Assembly (NCBI GenBank): GCA_027532905.1
Contig: JAPZUA010000001.1
Coordinates: 335,565 to 399,564 of the forward strand
Direction of reading: 5' to 3'
Length of the DNA stretch: 64,000 bases
Source: Magnetospirillum sp.
GTDB lineage: Bacteria > Pseudomonadota > Alphaproteobacteria > CACIAM-22H2
Shown: in pieces, positions 1 through 7,124 of the stretch
Position numbering within the stretch: position 1 is the first letter of the stretch
How the letters are laid out: every line of letters starts with the position of its first letter
Program-made: the position numbers and the translations under genes
The notes under the pieces: model-generated
The model's input: the letters and a program-made list of their open reading frames with translations, nothing else
What the model was told of the DNA's origin: nothing
Database searches by the model: none

Positions 1-395
1 TGCTCGATCCGTTTGTGCCTGCCAAACAAGAAGACATCGACCGCCTCAAGGCGCTGCAGGCCGAGATCCACGCCAATTTCATCGCCTGGGTGCGGAACAG
101 GCGCGGGACCCGCCTTGCGGGCGACGACGCCACCTTGTTCGAAGGCGCTTTCTGGACCGGTGCGCAGGCCAAACAACTGGGCCTCATCGACGCGCTCGGC
201 GACGCGCGCAGCGATCTGCGTCGGCGCTTCGGCGACAAGGTGCGCTTTCGCCGCTTCGGGGCGCGCGACGGCGCTTTGCGGCGCTGGATCGGGCTTGCGC
301 AAGGCAATCCCTTCGGTGCGGGTGCTGCCGCCTGGCCGCAGGAGGCGCTCGAAGCGCTCGAGACGCGCGCTTTGTGGGCGCGCTACGGGCTCTGA
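1..395 (+). CDS. S49 family peptidase (SppA/SohB type), C-terminal part
   Basis: The reading frame is open from the left edge (L-D-P-F-V-P-A...) and stops at 393-395, so only the last 130 or so residues are present. The stretch AKQLGLIDALGD following a helix rich in Q, A and H is typical of the C-terminal region of S49 serine peptidases, membrane-associated proteases of the signal-peptide-peptidase and SohB type. The catalytic Ser and Lys lie upstream, outside the window. The gene for a small membrane protein begins 22 bases downstream, so the two may be co-transcribed. The family call rests on sequence resemblance of the tail only. Confidence 0.75.
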   Translation, partial: LDPFVPAKQEDIDRLKALQAEIHANFIAWVRNRRGTRLAGDDATLFEGAFWTGAQAKQLGLIDALGDARSDLRRRFGDKVRFRRFGARDGALRRWIGLAQGNPFGAGAAAWPQEALEALETRALWARYGL

Positions 396-417
396 CGGCG
401 ATGGAGAAAATTTAACC

Positions 418-666
418 ATGGGCTTTTCCTTCGCCAAACTCCTGCTGCTGATCGTGGTGCTGGCCGCCGTGTGGTTCGGCTGGCGCTACTTGCGCATCCG
501 CGAGAAGGAGCAGGAGATCGCGGCCGAACGCGCGCGCCAGGGCGGTGTAGCCAAAGCCGCCCTCAAAGAAGAGGCCGAAATCCTGGCCCCCTGCCGCGTG
601 TGCAAGGCGTTTGTCGCCAAAGGCTCCGCCCCGTGCGCCCGCCAAGACTGCCCGCAACGCGGCTGA
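418..666 (+). CDS. small membrane protein with a C-terminal Cys cluster
   Basis: The 82-residue product starts at ATG 418, eight bases after a GGAGAAA-like ribosome site. Residues 6-22 form one hydrophobic helix (AKLLLLIVVLAAVWFGW), followed by a charged amphipathic stretch (about 25-50). The tail has four cysteines in the pattern CRVC...C(x4)C, which looks like a small zinc or iron binding knuckle. No function is known to me. Proteins of this design commonly follow S49 peptidases or sit near them in alphaproteobacteria, and the 22-base spacing here suggests one operon. It is probably anchored in the inner membrane with the Cys cluster in the cytoplasm; that topology is inferred from the basic residues after the helix. 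Confidence 0.65.
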   Translation: MGFSFAKLLLLIVVLAAVWFGWRYLRIREKEQEIAAERARQGGVAKAALKEEAEILAPCRVCKAFVAKGSAPCARQDCPQRG

Positions 667-729
667 AATAGGTTACCAAACGCGACAAACAGCGACGGTC
701 GCCGATTTAACCCATTGATATTTCACAAA

Positions 730-758
730 TGTAACCACGACGACGATTCGAGGTTACA
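730..758. repeat. inverted repeat TGTAACC-N15-GGTTACA
   Basis: The two 7-base arms (730-736 and 752-758) are exact inverted copies. A further GGTTACC lies at 671-677, right after the stop of the small membrane protein gene. Such spaced palindromes can be operators or recombinase arm sites. Here they sit at the left edge of the AT-rich islet, which makes an attachment-site role conceivable but unproven. Confidence 0.4.
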
Positions 759-1139
759 TATTGCGGCGGCCGGTTTACGGGGCCACTGCCGTTCGTCTTT
801 CTTTACATTTCAAACAGCGCACGCCGCTGGGCACGCCCCCGACAACGATGGCTGATTCGACTATAGCGTATCGATTTTATCAAGAACAAAGTAACTAATC
901 CAAAATAGGTAAATAACCTTATCAAATACGCGAAAACCGCAATTGCGCGAATAAAGCACCTATATCCCGCTGCGTTCGGGACCAAACGTCGCTGGTAGTC
1001 ACAGCAGCTAACCTCGCGTGCGTTGGAGTCAAGTTTCGTGACCCCGCAAACTTGCGTCCTTGTGACGTGGGAGTAGATCAAAGTCGCGATTGTCACAAAG
1101 ACAACTATAGGGTAAATTCATATTCTCATCCTCTCCTCC

Positions 1140-1187
1140 CCCCGGTCGTGCGTCCGTCCAAAGCCGTGCGACCGGGGTTTCTATTTG
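1140..1187 (+). terminator. rho-independent terminator
   Basis: A perfect 9-bp stem, CCCCGGTCG (1140-1148) with CGACCGGGG (1169-1177), is followed at once by TTTCTATTT on the plus strand. It would end a plus-strand transcript. No gene between 667 and 1139 explains it other than read-through from the small membrane protein gene or an unannotated small RNA. Confidence 0.7.
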
Positions 1188-1227
1188 AACAATGCGATTG
1201 GAGCCGCACGCGGCCATGGTCTGCTAA

Positions 1228-1797
1228 TTGCGAATTCTCAAAGAGAGTCTCTTTATCGGATTCGATAGAAACTTGATGGAAGAATTGCCTTTGAGGAATG
1301 CACCTATACAAAGCAATTGCGGAAGAAGTACTAAAAGAGACTCCCAAAGTTCCACTGGAAACGGTGGGGTTTTTCATTCGTTTAAATATGGAGTGTGGCA
1401 ATACCCAACTCCCTTTAATCCATCCGATTGGTTCGGCTTTGTATATCGCATAACGGAACTTGATACTGGCCACGAATACATCGGCAAGAAGAACTTTACG
1501 CGGACCAACCGAAAGAAGGTCGCTGGGAGGAAGAATCGTAAACGTGTCGTATCCGAATCAGACTGGCGGACATATACGGGTTCATCGACGTACTTAAATG
1601 AAGCAATCCAAAAGCGGGGGATCGACGGGTATAAGTTCGAGATAATCTAACTGCATAAAACGAAGGGTTCACTTCATTACGCAGAAGTTCGCCAGTTGAT
1701 ATTGGAGGATGCACTGCGCGCGACATTGCCTGACGGCGCACGAAAGTTCTATAATCAGATGGTGAACTCGGTACGTTTCATTCCACCGATGGATTGA
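1228..1797 (+). pseudogene. GIY-YIG (SegE-like) endonuclease, interrupted by an in-frame TAA
   Basis: The core reads WFGFVYRITELDTGHEYIGKK with KK...NRK and ESDWRTYTGSS downstream. This matches the phage-type SegE GIY-YIG nuclease family, whose FVY/YIG pair gives the family name. A TAA at 1648-1650 ends the frame after KFEII. The same frame then stays open for 48 more codons, giving LHKTKGSLHYAEVR...GARKFYNQMV...PPMD and a TGA at 1795-1797. HKTKG, an E in the next helix and the FYNQ near the end are what the missing family C-terminus should look like. The gene is therefore a full-length copy with one nonsense codon, or a sequencing error, or recoded. The N-terminus is uncertain: TTG 1228 or ATG 1276. 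The following membrane gene starts within a few bases of the TGA, so the cluster looks like an operon. Confidence 0.7.
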
Positions 1798-1802
1798 ATG
1801 TG

Positions 1803-2501
1803 ATGTCGAAAAGCAATTGGTCTGAACGGATCAAACCACTCAGCATAGCCCTCATATTGTGCTTTTTCTTCGCCTTACTGGCATTATCCAGTATCGTATT
1901 CATATGTCTGTGGTGGGCCTCAGACGACAACGAAGCAAAACTACAGGCAATCGCCTCACTACTTGGAAACGCATTGGGTATTATCGGTGCTGTATTCGCA
2001 GTGATGCTTGCGATACGAGCCGAGCGCGATAACCAAAAAGAAGATGTTAACAAACTGCGCTTGTCGATAGGAGTCTCGCTTATACAAATCAGTAGAGACA
2101 TCGAACTCGCGTCACGAAGGCTAGATGAACTTATCGATCCCAATCCCGTTACGGAGGAAGCTAGAAATAAGCGATTCAATATGTTTGCTCGATACCTTCA
2201 TTTCATAAATCTGAGTATTTTCGAGAGTAATACTACAAAACTTCATGCGATAAATGGCTTACTGCCAGTTTATGCAAGTGACGCAATCGTAGCAAGAAAC
2301 TATCTAAACACTGTTATAGATTCGATCTATAGAAACCCTGCATTGGGATATCAATATAATGCAGCAGATTTGAATCATGAATTTTCAAAGTTAGTAAGGT
2401 GCATTATTAACATTGGATATAGTCTCGATATTCGACTTTCAGATTTTGTGATGAGTCGTTATGAGGACCCAATTGTACGCGCATTTAGAGAGAAAAACTG
2501 A
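1803..2501 (+). CDS. two-helix membrane protein of unknown function, paralogue 1
   Basis: The 232-residue product starts at ATG 1803 (GTG 1800 and TTG 1794 are in frame), six bases after the stop of the broken nuclease gene, so translation may be coupled. Helix 1 (about residues 15-38) is strongly hydrophobic. A short acidic loop (SDDNEAK) follows, then helix 2 carrying LQAIASLLGN and LGIIGAVFAVML. The remaining 160 residues are soluble and helical (RAERDNQKEDVNKLR...). The loop and second helix closely resemble the next gene, so the two are tandem paralogues. Base composition is much more AT-rich than the surrounding chromosome, which points to transfer. I do not recognise the family. The pairing with a GIY-YIG nuclease gene suggests a mobile or defence-type locus, but that is inference. 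Confidence 0.75.
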   Translation: MSKSNWSERIKPLSIALILCFFFALLALSSIVFICLWWASDDNEAKLQAIASLLGNALGIIGAVFAVMLAIRAERDNQKEDVNKLRLSIGVSLIQISRDIELASRRLDELIDPNPVTEEARNKRFNMFARYLHFINLSIFESNTTKLHAINGLLPVYASDAIVARNYLNTVIDSIYRNPALGYQYNAADLNHEFSKLVRCIINIGYSLDIRLSDFVMSRYEDPIVRAFREKN

Positions 2502-2515
2502 AATTTTTGTGTGAC

Positions 2516-3265
2516 ATGAACAAGATCAAGGAATGGCTCGTTGCCAACTATCCCCGCGTCCAGTTCATATTTGATGGGTATGCCAAGTTCCTAGGCCGAA
2601 TTGGGGTTCGCGGGAAGATCGCCTTGTGTGTTGGCGTAGTCTTTCTCACTTCAATTGGCCTCGAATTTCTGAGTCTTTGGTTTGCAGAGAAATCCGACGG
2701 TGATCGCCTTCAAGCCTTGGCATCAATCATCGGAAACATTCTGGGTGTTGTCGGTGCAGTGATCGCAGTTATGATTGGCATCAAACACAATGAATCAAAA
2801 GAGAAGGAGAAAGTTACCCTTATCGAACGAGGTCTTGGTCTTTGCGCGCACATGAACCTGCTGATTGCTGAGAATTTATATCTTACAGTTAAAAATGTAT
2901 CAGCATTCGCGATGATTCCTGATGCCATTGAAAGCCCTAAATCACTGCACGCCTCAATATCCTGGGAACCATTCGACACGAATCATGATGTATTGCATCA
3001 GATAAGCAGTATGTTGGTATTCTCCTCGAATTCCGTAAAGGTAGTGCAGGATCGTATATCAACAGTGTTTAGAAAATTAGAAAATCAAGTGATGCTCGAA
3101 CAAGAATTGAAGAAAGAACTAGAACTGGCTTGTTACGACTATCTTGGTGCCTGTATCTTTTTGTGTGATTGCTTGAATGTTCCAGTTAATCCAGTTGTAA
3201 GAAAACAATATGCCGGATTATGGGACCTCGATAAAGAAGCCAGCGACAATGCGAAATTTAGATAG
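2516..3265 (+). CDS. two-helix membrane protein of unknown function, paralogue 2
   Basis: The 249-residue product starts at ATG 2516, 14 bases after the preceding stop (TTG 2507 is also in frame). An N-terminal amphipathic segment of about 30 residues precedes helix 1 (IALCVGVVFLTSIGLEFLSL). A loop with EKSDGDR leads into helix 2, with LQALASIIGN and LGVVGAVIAVMIGI, nearly the same as paralogue 1. The tail is helical, with charged coiled-coil-like stretches (KLENQVMLEQELKKELEL) and several cysteines (ACIFLCDCL). The cytoplasmic tails of the two paralogues are diverged, while the LQA(I/L)AS..GN.LG..GAV.AVM segment is kept, so that helix is probably the shared working part, perhaps for pairing in the membrane. 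Function unknown. Confidence 0.75.
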   Translation: MNKIKEWLVANYPRVQFIFDGYAKFLGRIGVRGKIALCVGVVFLTSIGLEFLSLWFAEKSDGDRLQALASIIGNILGVVGAVIAVMIGIKHNESKEKEKVTLIERGLGLCAHMNLLIAENLYLTVKNVSAFAMIPDAIESPKSLHASISWEPFDTNHDVLHQISSMLVFSSNSVKVVQDRISTVFRKLENQVMLEQELKKELELACYDYLGACIFLCDCLNVPVNPVVRKQYAGLWDLDKEASDNAKFR

Positions 3266-3337
3266 GGCCCAGTGATGTTTGAAATTTTGGTGTGAAATAA
3301 AAAATGGACTACACACAAATTCATTAGTTTCAAATTT

Positions 3338-3559
3338 TTAGGGTACCCGCTCTATCAGAGTCCTAGAGCGCCGTCCCAGTTCCCAACGATCAAACGTACA
3401 TGGACTTGCTCGATCCACTTAGTGGACTCGTTTGAGATCGTTCTTAAAATCCAAAGTAACATCATAACGCAACTCTAGGAAGTCCGTAGAGTAGTGGGAA
3501 CGATCTGTATCCCAAACCACAAAATCCAACTGACGGGCTTCTAATACAACAAGGTAAAC
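3338..3559 (-). pseudogene. minus-strand gene remnant with one in-frame TAA
   Basis: Reading the minus strand from 3559, 46 codons run without a stop and give a protein-like string (VYLVVLEARQLDFVVWDTD, then SHYSTDFLELRYDVTLDF, then KNDLKRVH). A TAA lies at 3419-3421. The same frame continues for 26 codons (VDRASPCTFDRWELGRR, then SRTLIERVP) to a TAA at 3338-3340. No start codon precedes it, since a TAA sits at 3560-3562, so the 5' part is missing. I read it as the truncated end of a gene cut at the right boundary of the AT-rich islet. The 346 bases between 3266 and 3630 otherwise hold no gene I can support. I do not recognise the protein, and chance openness in AT-rich DNA is a real alternative. 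Confidence 0.35.
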
Positions 3560-3630
3560 TTACATTATGGATTATTACGTTTCCGCCGCGTAGCCGCACC
3601 CGTCAAAGCATCAGCCTATCGCTTCCCCCC

Positions 3631-4503
3631 TCAACACCCACCCTCCCGGTTCGCCGCAAGAAACCGGTCGAGATCGTCGAGGCTCGGGGGCACGCCGCGG
3701 AAGGGGCGCGCGAAGGCGGCCACGATGTCGGCGTGGCCGACATTGTCGTAGAGCTTCGTCGTCGCCCGGCCGCCTGCTTGTTCGATCGCGGCGCCAAGCG
3801 CCGTTGCGTTGCGCGGCGACACGATGCCGTCGTTGCGGCCGGCCAGCAGCAGCATCGGCGGGGCTTTTGTGTTCGAGAATGCGATGGGCTGCGTTTTTTC
3901 GAGCGGCTCGGCCTGCCCGAAAATCGCCACGAGGCTGCGGCCTTTGAGCGGCAGGAAATTGTAGGGGCCGGCAAGGCCCACGAATGCCGAAATGTCTTTG
4001 CAGAGATCCACGCCCGCCGCCGCGAGCCATTGCGGATCGAGGGCGAGCATCGCGGCATTGTAAGCGCCCGCCGAATGGCCGATCAGTGCGAGCTTGCCGT
4101 TTCCAAGATTGCGCGCGGCGACATGGCCGCGGATCGCGGCCACCGCTGCCGCACTGTCTTCGAGGAACGCCGGAAAGCGCACTTGCGGATAAACCCGATA
4201 GTCTGGGATCGCAACCACGTAGCCGCGCTCGGCCAGCGCTTGGCCTGCGAACAGATAATCGGCCTTTTTGCCGCCGGTCCAGCCGCCGCCGTAGAAAAAA
4301 ACCGCGACCGGTGCGGATCCAGTCGCACCCTCGGGCACGTACAGATCGAAACGCTGGCGCGTATCCGGGCCGTAGGCGACATCTCTCTCGAGCGTGTAGC
4401 CGCTCTTCGGCACCAGCGCGTTGATCGCATCCACACCCGAACAACCCGCAACCAGCAGCACGCCCACAAAGGCAACCGCACCATGGAACCAACGCATTCC
4501 CAA
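3631..4503 (-). CDS. alpha/beta-hydrolase esterase, lipoprotein
   Basis: A 290-residue secreted hydrolase. The N-terminus has a lipoprotein signal (hydrophobic stretch ending LLVAGC), so the mature protein is anchored at its Cys to a membrane. The oxyanion motif YGGGW, the nucleophile elbow GHSAGA, the acid in GRNDG and the base in VGHAD form the complete catalytic set of the esterase/lipase (BD-FAE, hormone-sensitive-lipase-like) group. It probably hydrolyses carboxyl esters in the periplasm; the substrate is unknown. The start is either TTG 4503 or ATG 4497. The gene is divergent from the DUF4345 gene and their 5' ends overlap by about 15-20 bases. Confidence 0.85.
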   Translation of the reverse strand: MGMRWFHGAVAFVGVLLVAGCSGVDAINALVPKSGYTLERDVAYGPDTRQRFDLYVPEGATGSAPVAVFFYGGGWTGGKKADYLFAGQALAERGYVVAIPDYRVYPQVRFPAFLEDSAAAVAAIRGHVAARNLGNGKLALIGHSAGAYNAAMLALDPQWLAAAGVDLCKDISAFVGLAGPYNFLPLKGRSLVAIFGQAEPLEKTQPIAFSNTKAPPMLLLAGRNDGIVSPRNATALGAAIEQAGGRATTKLYDNVGHADIVAAFARPFRGVPPSLDDLDRFLAANREGGC

Positions 4504-4905
4504 ACTCCGTCTTCTTTGCTGCGGCAGAAACGCGCCTTGCAGAGCTGCGTGGCCGTGTTGGCCGCGATCCCGCTTGGCATCGGTGCTGCGGGGGTTGCGA
4601 CCGGCACCAATTATCTAGGGGCCGAAGGGCCGACAATCGACCTCGACAGCCATTTTCGCTATCTCTCCGGCATTTTCATGGCGCTGGGCGTCGTTTTCTA
4701 CAGTTGCGTGCCCGCGATCGAACACAAAGGGCCACGCTTCGGCCTTGCGGCCGCACTCGTTTTTGTGGGCGGGATCGGGCGGCTCGTGGCGTTGCTCGCG
4801 ATGGGCGCACCAACATGGCCGCATCTCATCGGGCTCGGGCTCGAGCTTGGCGTGGTCCCGGCCCTCGCCCTATGGCAGCGCCGCGTGGCGCGACGCTTTA
4901 TTTGA
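4483..4905 (+). CDS. DUF4345 family integral membrane protein
   Basis: The 140-residue product has four predicted membrane helices and the family pattern GTNYLGAEGP, HFRYLSGIFMALG and VGGIGRLVALL, which fits DUF4345. The function of the family is not known. The annotated ATG lies inside the 5' end of the divergent esterase gene, which is unusual; a start at a downstream TTG in the LLRQKR region would remove the overlap but would leave little sequence before the first helix. Its 3' end overlaps the convergent aldolase-like gene by 8 bases. Confidence 0.75.
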   Translation: MEPTHSQTPSSLLRQKRALQSCVAVLAAIPLGIGAAGVATGTNYLGAEGPTIDLDSHFRYLSGIFMALGVVFYSCVPAIEHKGPRFGLAAALVFVGGIGRLVALLAMGAPTWPHLIGLGLELGVVPALALWQRRVARRFI

Positions 4906-5998
4906 TCTTGCCGCGCGCGGCGACGGGCCAGGTCGCCACGTGTTTGCCGCCTTCGAAGATTTCGTAGGCATCGTGCAGGTTGATCGTGGTGTCGCCGTGT
5001 CCGGGCAATATGCGCAGTTGGCTGCCGAGTGCAGGGGCTGGGGCCGGATTTGCGTGGGTCGCATCGCGCAGGAGCTTGCCGTGCTCGTCGCCGCCGAACG
5101 CGAATGTCCAGCCCGGCAGATCGACCGCCTCGGGCAAGCCGCCGTCCAGCGACAGCGATTTCAAACCGGCATCGACGACGACGCGCTCGCCGCCGTGGGT
5201 GCTGTTGACCGTCGCCAGCACCCACAAAGCCTGTTCGAAGGGCTGGTAGGTGTTGCCTGCCTCGTCGCCGATGTCGCGATATTGCTTGTCCATGAAGATG
5301 TAGGTGCCGCACTGCCATTCGGTGTAGCCGGCCTTCGCCTGCTGCGCGAAGCTGCCCGTCCCCGCCCCTGACACGATGGCCGGAGGGAGGCCTGCCGCTT
5401 CGAACGCGACGATGAAGCGCGCGAGCGTCGCGTTGGCGGCAGCGATCGCCGCCGTGCGTGCGGCGAAACCGTGCACATGCTGCACCGAGCCGTGATAGGC
5501 CTGCAGCCCGTCGAAGCGCAAGCCCGGGGTGGTTGCAATCTGGCGGCCAAGGGCGACGGCGGCGACAGGCTCGGCAACGCCCGTGCGCCCGTGGCCCAGA
5601 TCGCAATCGACGAGCACGCCGATCTCGACGCCTGCCGCGTGGGCGGCGTCGGCGATCCAGTCGATGCCTTGCGCGTTGTCGGCGACCGTGCGGACCTTGG
5701 CAAAGCGCGCAAGGTCGGCAAGCCGCGCCAATGCGCGCGGGGCCACAATCTCGTTGGTGACCAGAATATCGCCAATGCCGCCTTCGACCAGAATTTGCGC
5801 CTCGCCGACTTTCTGGCAGCACAGGCCGACGGCCCCGGCGGCGATTTGCATACGGCCGAAGATCGGCGATTTGTGCGTCTTGCCGTGCGGACGCAGCTTG
5901 ATGCCCGCTTCTGCGGCATGTGCCTTCATGCGGGCAATGTTGCGCTGAACGGCATCGAGATCGACGATCAGAGCGGGCGTTTCGAGGGCGGCTTCCAA
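4898..5998 (-). CDS. D-threonine aldolase / D-serine dehydratase-like PLP enzyme (DSD1 family)
   Basis: The 366-residue fold-type III PLP enzyme begins LEAALETPALIVDLDAVQRN. The motif RPHGKTHKS carries the lysine that binds pyridoxal phosphate. Near the C-terminus the metal site reads PGHGDTTINLHD. The H-x-D pair there is the form found in D-threonine aldolases, while D-serine dehydratases have H-x-C. It therefore probably cleaves beta-hydroxy-D-amino acids to glycine and an aldehyde, or a related reaction; the substrate is inferred. TTG 5998 was chosen because the family starts just before the LETPAL motif; a TTG at 6067 would add 23 atypical residues. The gene is divergent from the nucleoside transporter operon. 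Confidence 0.8.
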   Translation of the reverse strand: MEAALETPALIVDLDAVQRNIARMKAHAAEAGIKLRPHGKTHKSPIFGRMQIAAGAVGLCCQKVGEAQILVEGGIGDILVTNEIVAPRALARLADLARFAKVRTVADNAQGIDWIADAAHAAGVEIGVLVDCDLGHGRTGVAEPVAAVALGRQIATTPGLRFDGLQAYHGSVQHVHGFAARTAAIAAANATLARFIVAFEAAGLPPAIVSGAGTGSFAQQAKAGYTEWQCGTYIFMDKQYRDIGDEAGNTYQPFEQALWVLATVNSTHGGERVVVDAGLKSLSLDGGLPEAVDLPGWTFAFGGDEHGKLLRDATHANPAPAPALGSQLRILPGHGDTTINLHDAYEIFEGGKHVATWPVAARGKIK

Positions 5999-6140
5999 GG
6001 TTTTTTCTTTCTTGTGCGAGGCGCGACGCGGAGGTGGGATTGTGCGGCCCGCCCTCGGGAATTCCAAGTCCCAGATTGATTCTCCCGCACGGCTTTGTCA
6101 CATTGCCGCCATCGCAGCGTTTTTGCCGGAGACTCCCCCC

Positions 6141-7121
6141 ATGAAAAACACCGCCCTCGCCCTCGGTTTTGCCGCCGCCCTCGTCGCGGCCCCCGCCTTC
6201 GCGCAGACGGCACCGGCCGTGATGTTCGACGTCGGCGGCAAGTTCGACCGCTCGTTCAACCAAGCCGCCTTCGAAGGGGCCGAGCGCTTCAAGCGCGAAA
6301 CCGGCCAGCAATATGCCGAGTTCGAAATCCGCAACACCGCCGAGCGCGAACAGGCGATCCGCAATCTGGCGCGCCGCGGGGCGTCGGTCGTCGTTGCTGT
6401 CGGCTTCAGCAACCGGGCAGCGGTCGAAACCGTCGCCAAGGAATTTCCGGACGTGAAATTCACGCTGATCGACAGCGTCGTCAATCTGCCCAACGTGCAG
6501 TCGATCACCTTCCGCGAGCATGAAGGCTCGTTCCTGGTCGGCATGGCCGCCGCCATGGCGAGCAAGACCGCGAAGGTCGGCTTTGTGGGCGGCATGGACA
6601 TCCCGCTCATCCGCAAATTCGCCAAGGGCTACGAAGAGGGTGCCAAGCACGTCAACCCGCAGATCGAAGTGGTCCAGAACATGACCGGCACCACGCCCGC
6701 CGCCTTCGCCGACCCGACGCGCGGCGGCGAGCTTGCGCGCGGCCAGTTCGATCGCGGCGTCGACGTCGTCTATGCGGCGGCAGGGGCCACGGGCCTCGGC
6801 GTCTACCAAGCCGCCAAGGACGCGGGCCGCCTCGCCATCGGCGTCGACAGCAACCAGAACCATCTGCATCCCGGCACGATGCTGACCTCGATGATCAAGC
6901 GCGTGGACGTGGCCGTCTACAACGCGATGTCGGACGCCCGCAAGGGCACGTGGAAGGCCGGTGCCACCTCGCTCGGCCTCAAGGAAGAAGGTGTCGGCTA
7001 CGCAATCGACACGAACAACCGCGCCCTCGTGACGGCCGACATGGAGCGCCGCATCAACGAAGCGCGCGACGCGATCATCGCGGGCCGCCTGCAGGTGACC
7101 GACGTCACGGCCCAGCGCTAA
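6141..7121 (+). CDS. BMP family nucleoside-binding protein (ABC transporter)
   Basis: This is a 326-residue periplasmic protein with a clear Sec signal peptide cut after AFA (about residue 21). The mature part begins PAVMFDVGGKFDRSFNQAAF, the D-x-G-G-x-F-D-x-S-F-N motif of the BMP/PnrA family that binds purine and other nucleosides. It delivers substrate to the ATPase and two permeases encoded directly downstream (3 bases to the next start, then 4- and 1-base overlaps). Neighbouring purine nucleoside phosphorylase and deo genes make nucleosides the likely cargo. Start is ATG 6141 behind a purine-rich GGAGACT site. Confidence 0.9.
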   Translation: MKNTALALGFAAALVAAPAFAQTAPAVMFDVGGKFDRSFNQAAFEGAERFKRETGQQYAEFEIRNTAEREQAIRNLARRGASVVVAVGFSNRAAVETVAKEFPDVKFTLIDSVVNLPNVQSITFREHEGSFLVGMAAAMASKTAKVGFVGGMDIPLIRKFAKGYEEGAKHVNPQIEVVQNMTGTTPAAFADPTRGGELARGQFDRGVDVVYAAAGATGLGVYQAAKDAGRLAIGVDSNQNHLHPGTMLTSMIKRVDVAVYNAMSDARKGTWKAGATSLGLKEEGVGYAIDTNNRALVTADMERRINEARDAIIAGRLQVTDVTAQR

Positions 7122-7124
7122 AAC

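Larger units (their letters stand above)
667..1227. other. AT-richer intergenic stretch at the left edge of the islet
   Basis: This 560-base stretch has clearly lower GC than the flanking genes and no convincing protein. It contains an inverted repeat at 730-758 and a strong terminator hairpin at 1140-1180 with no recognisable gene in front of it. The upstream small gene ends at 666, some 470 bases before the hairpin, so a short untranslated RNA ending there is possible. I see no tRNA or known riboswitch. Confidence 0.5.

Noticed and set aside
1299-1454. A 51-codon alternative frame (starting MHLYKAIAEEVLKETP) overlapping the nuclease gene
   Set aside because: It looks protein-like but overlaps the recognisable GIY-YIG region in another frame and ends early; I could not connect it to a family.
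667-3630. Prophage
   Set aside because: Only a broken GIY-YIG gene is phage-like; there are no structural, lysis or replication genes.
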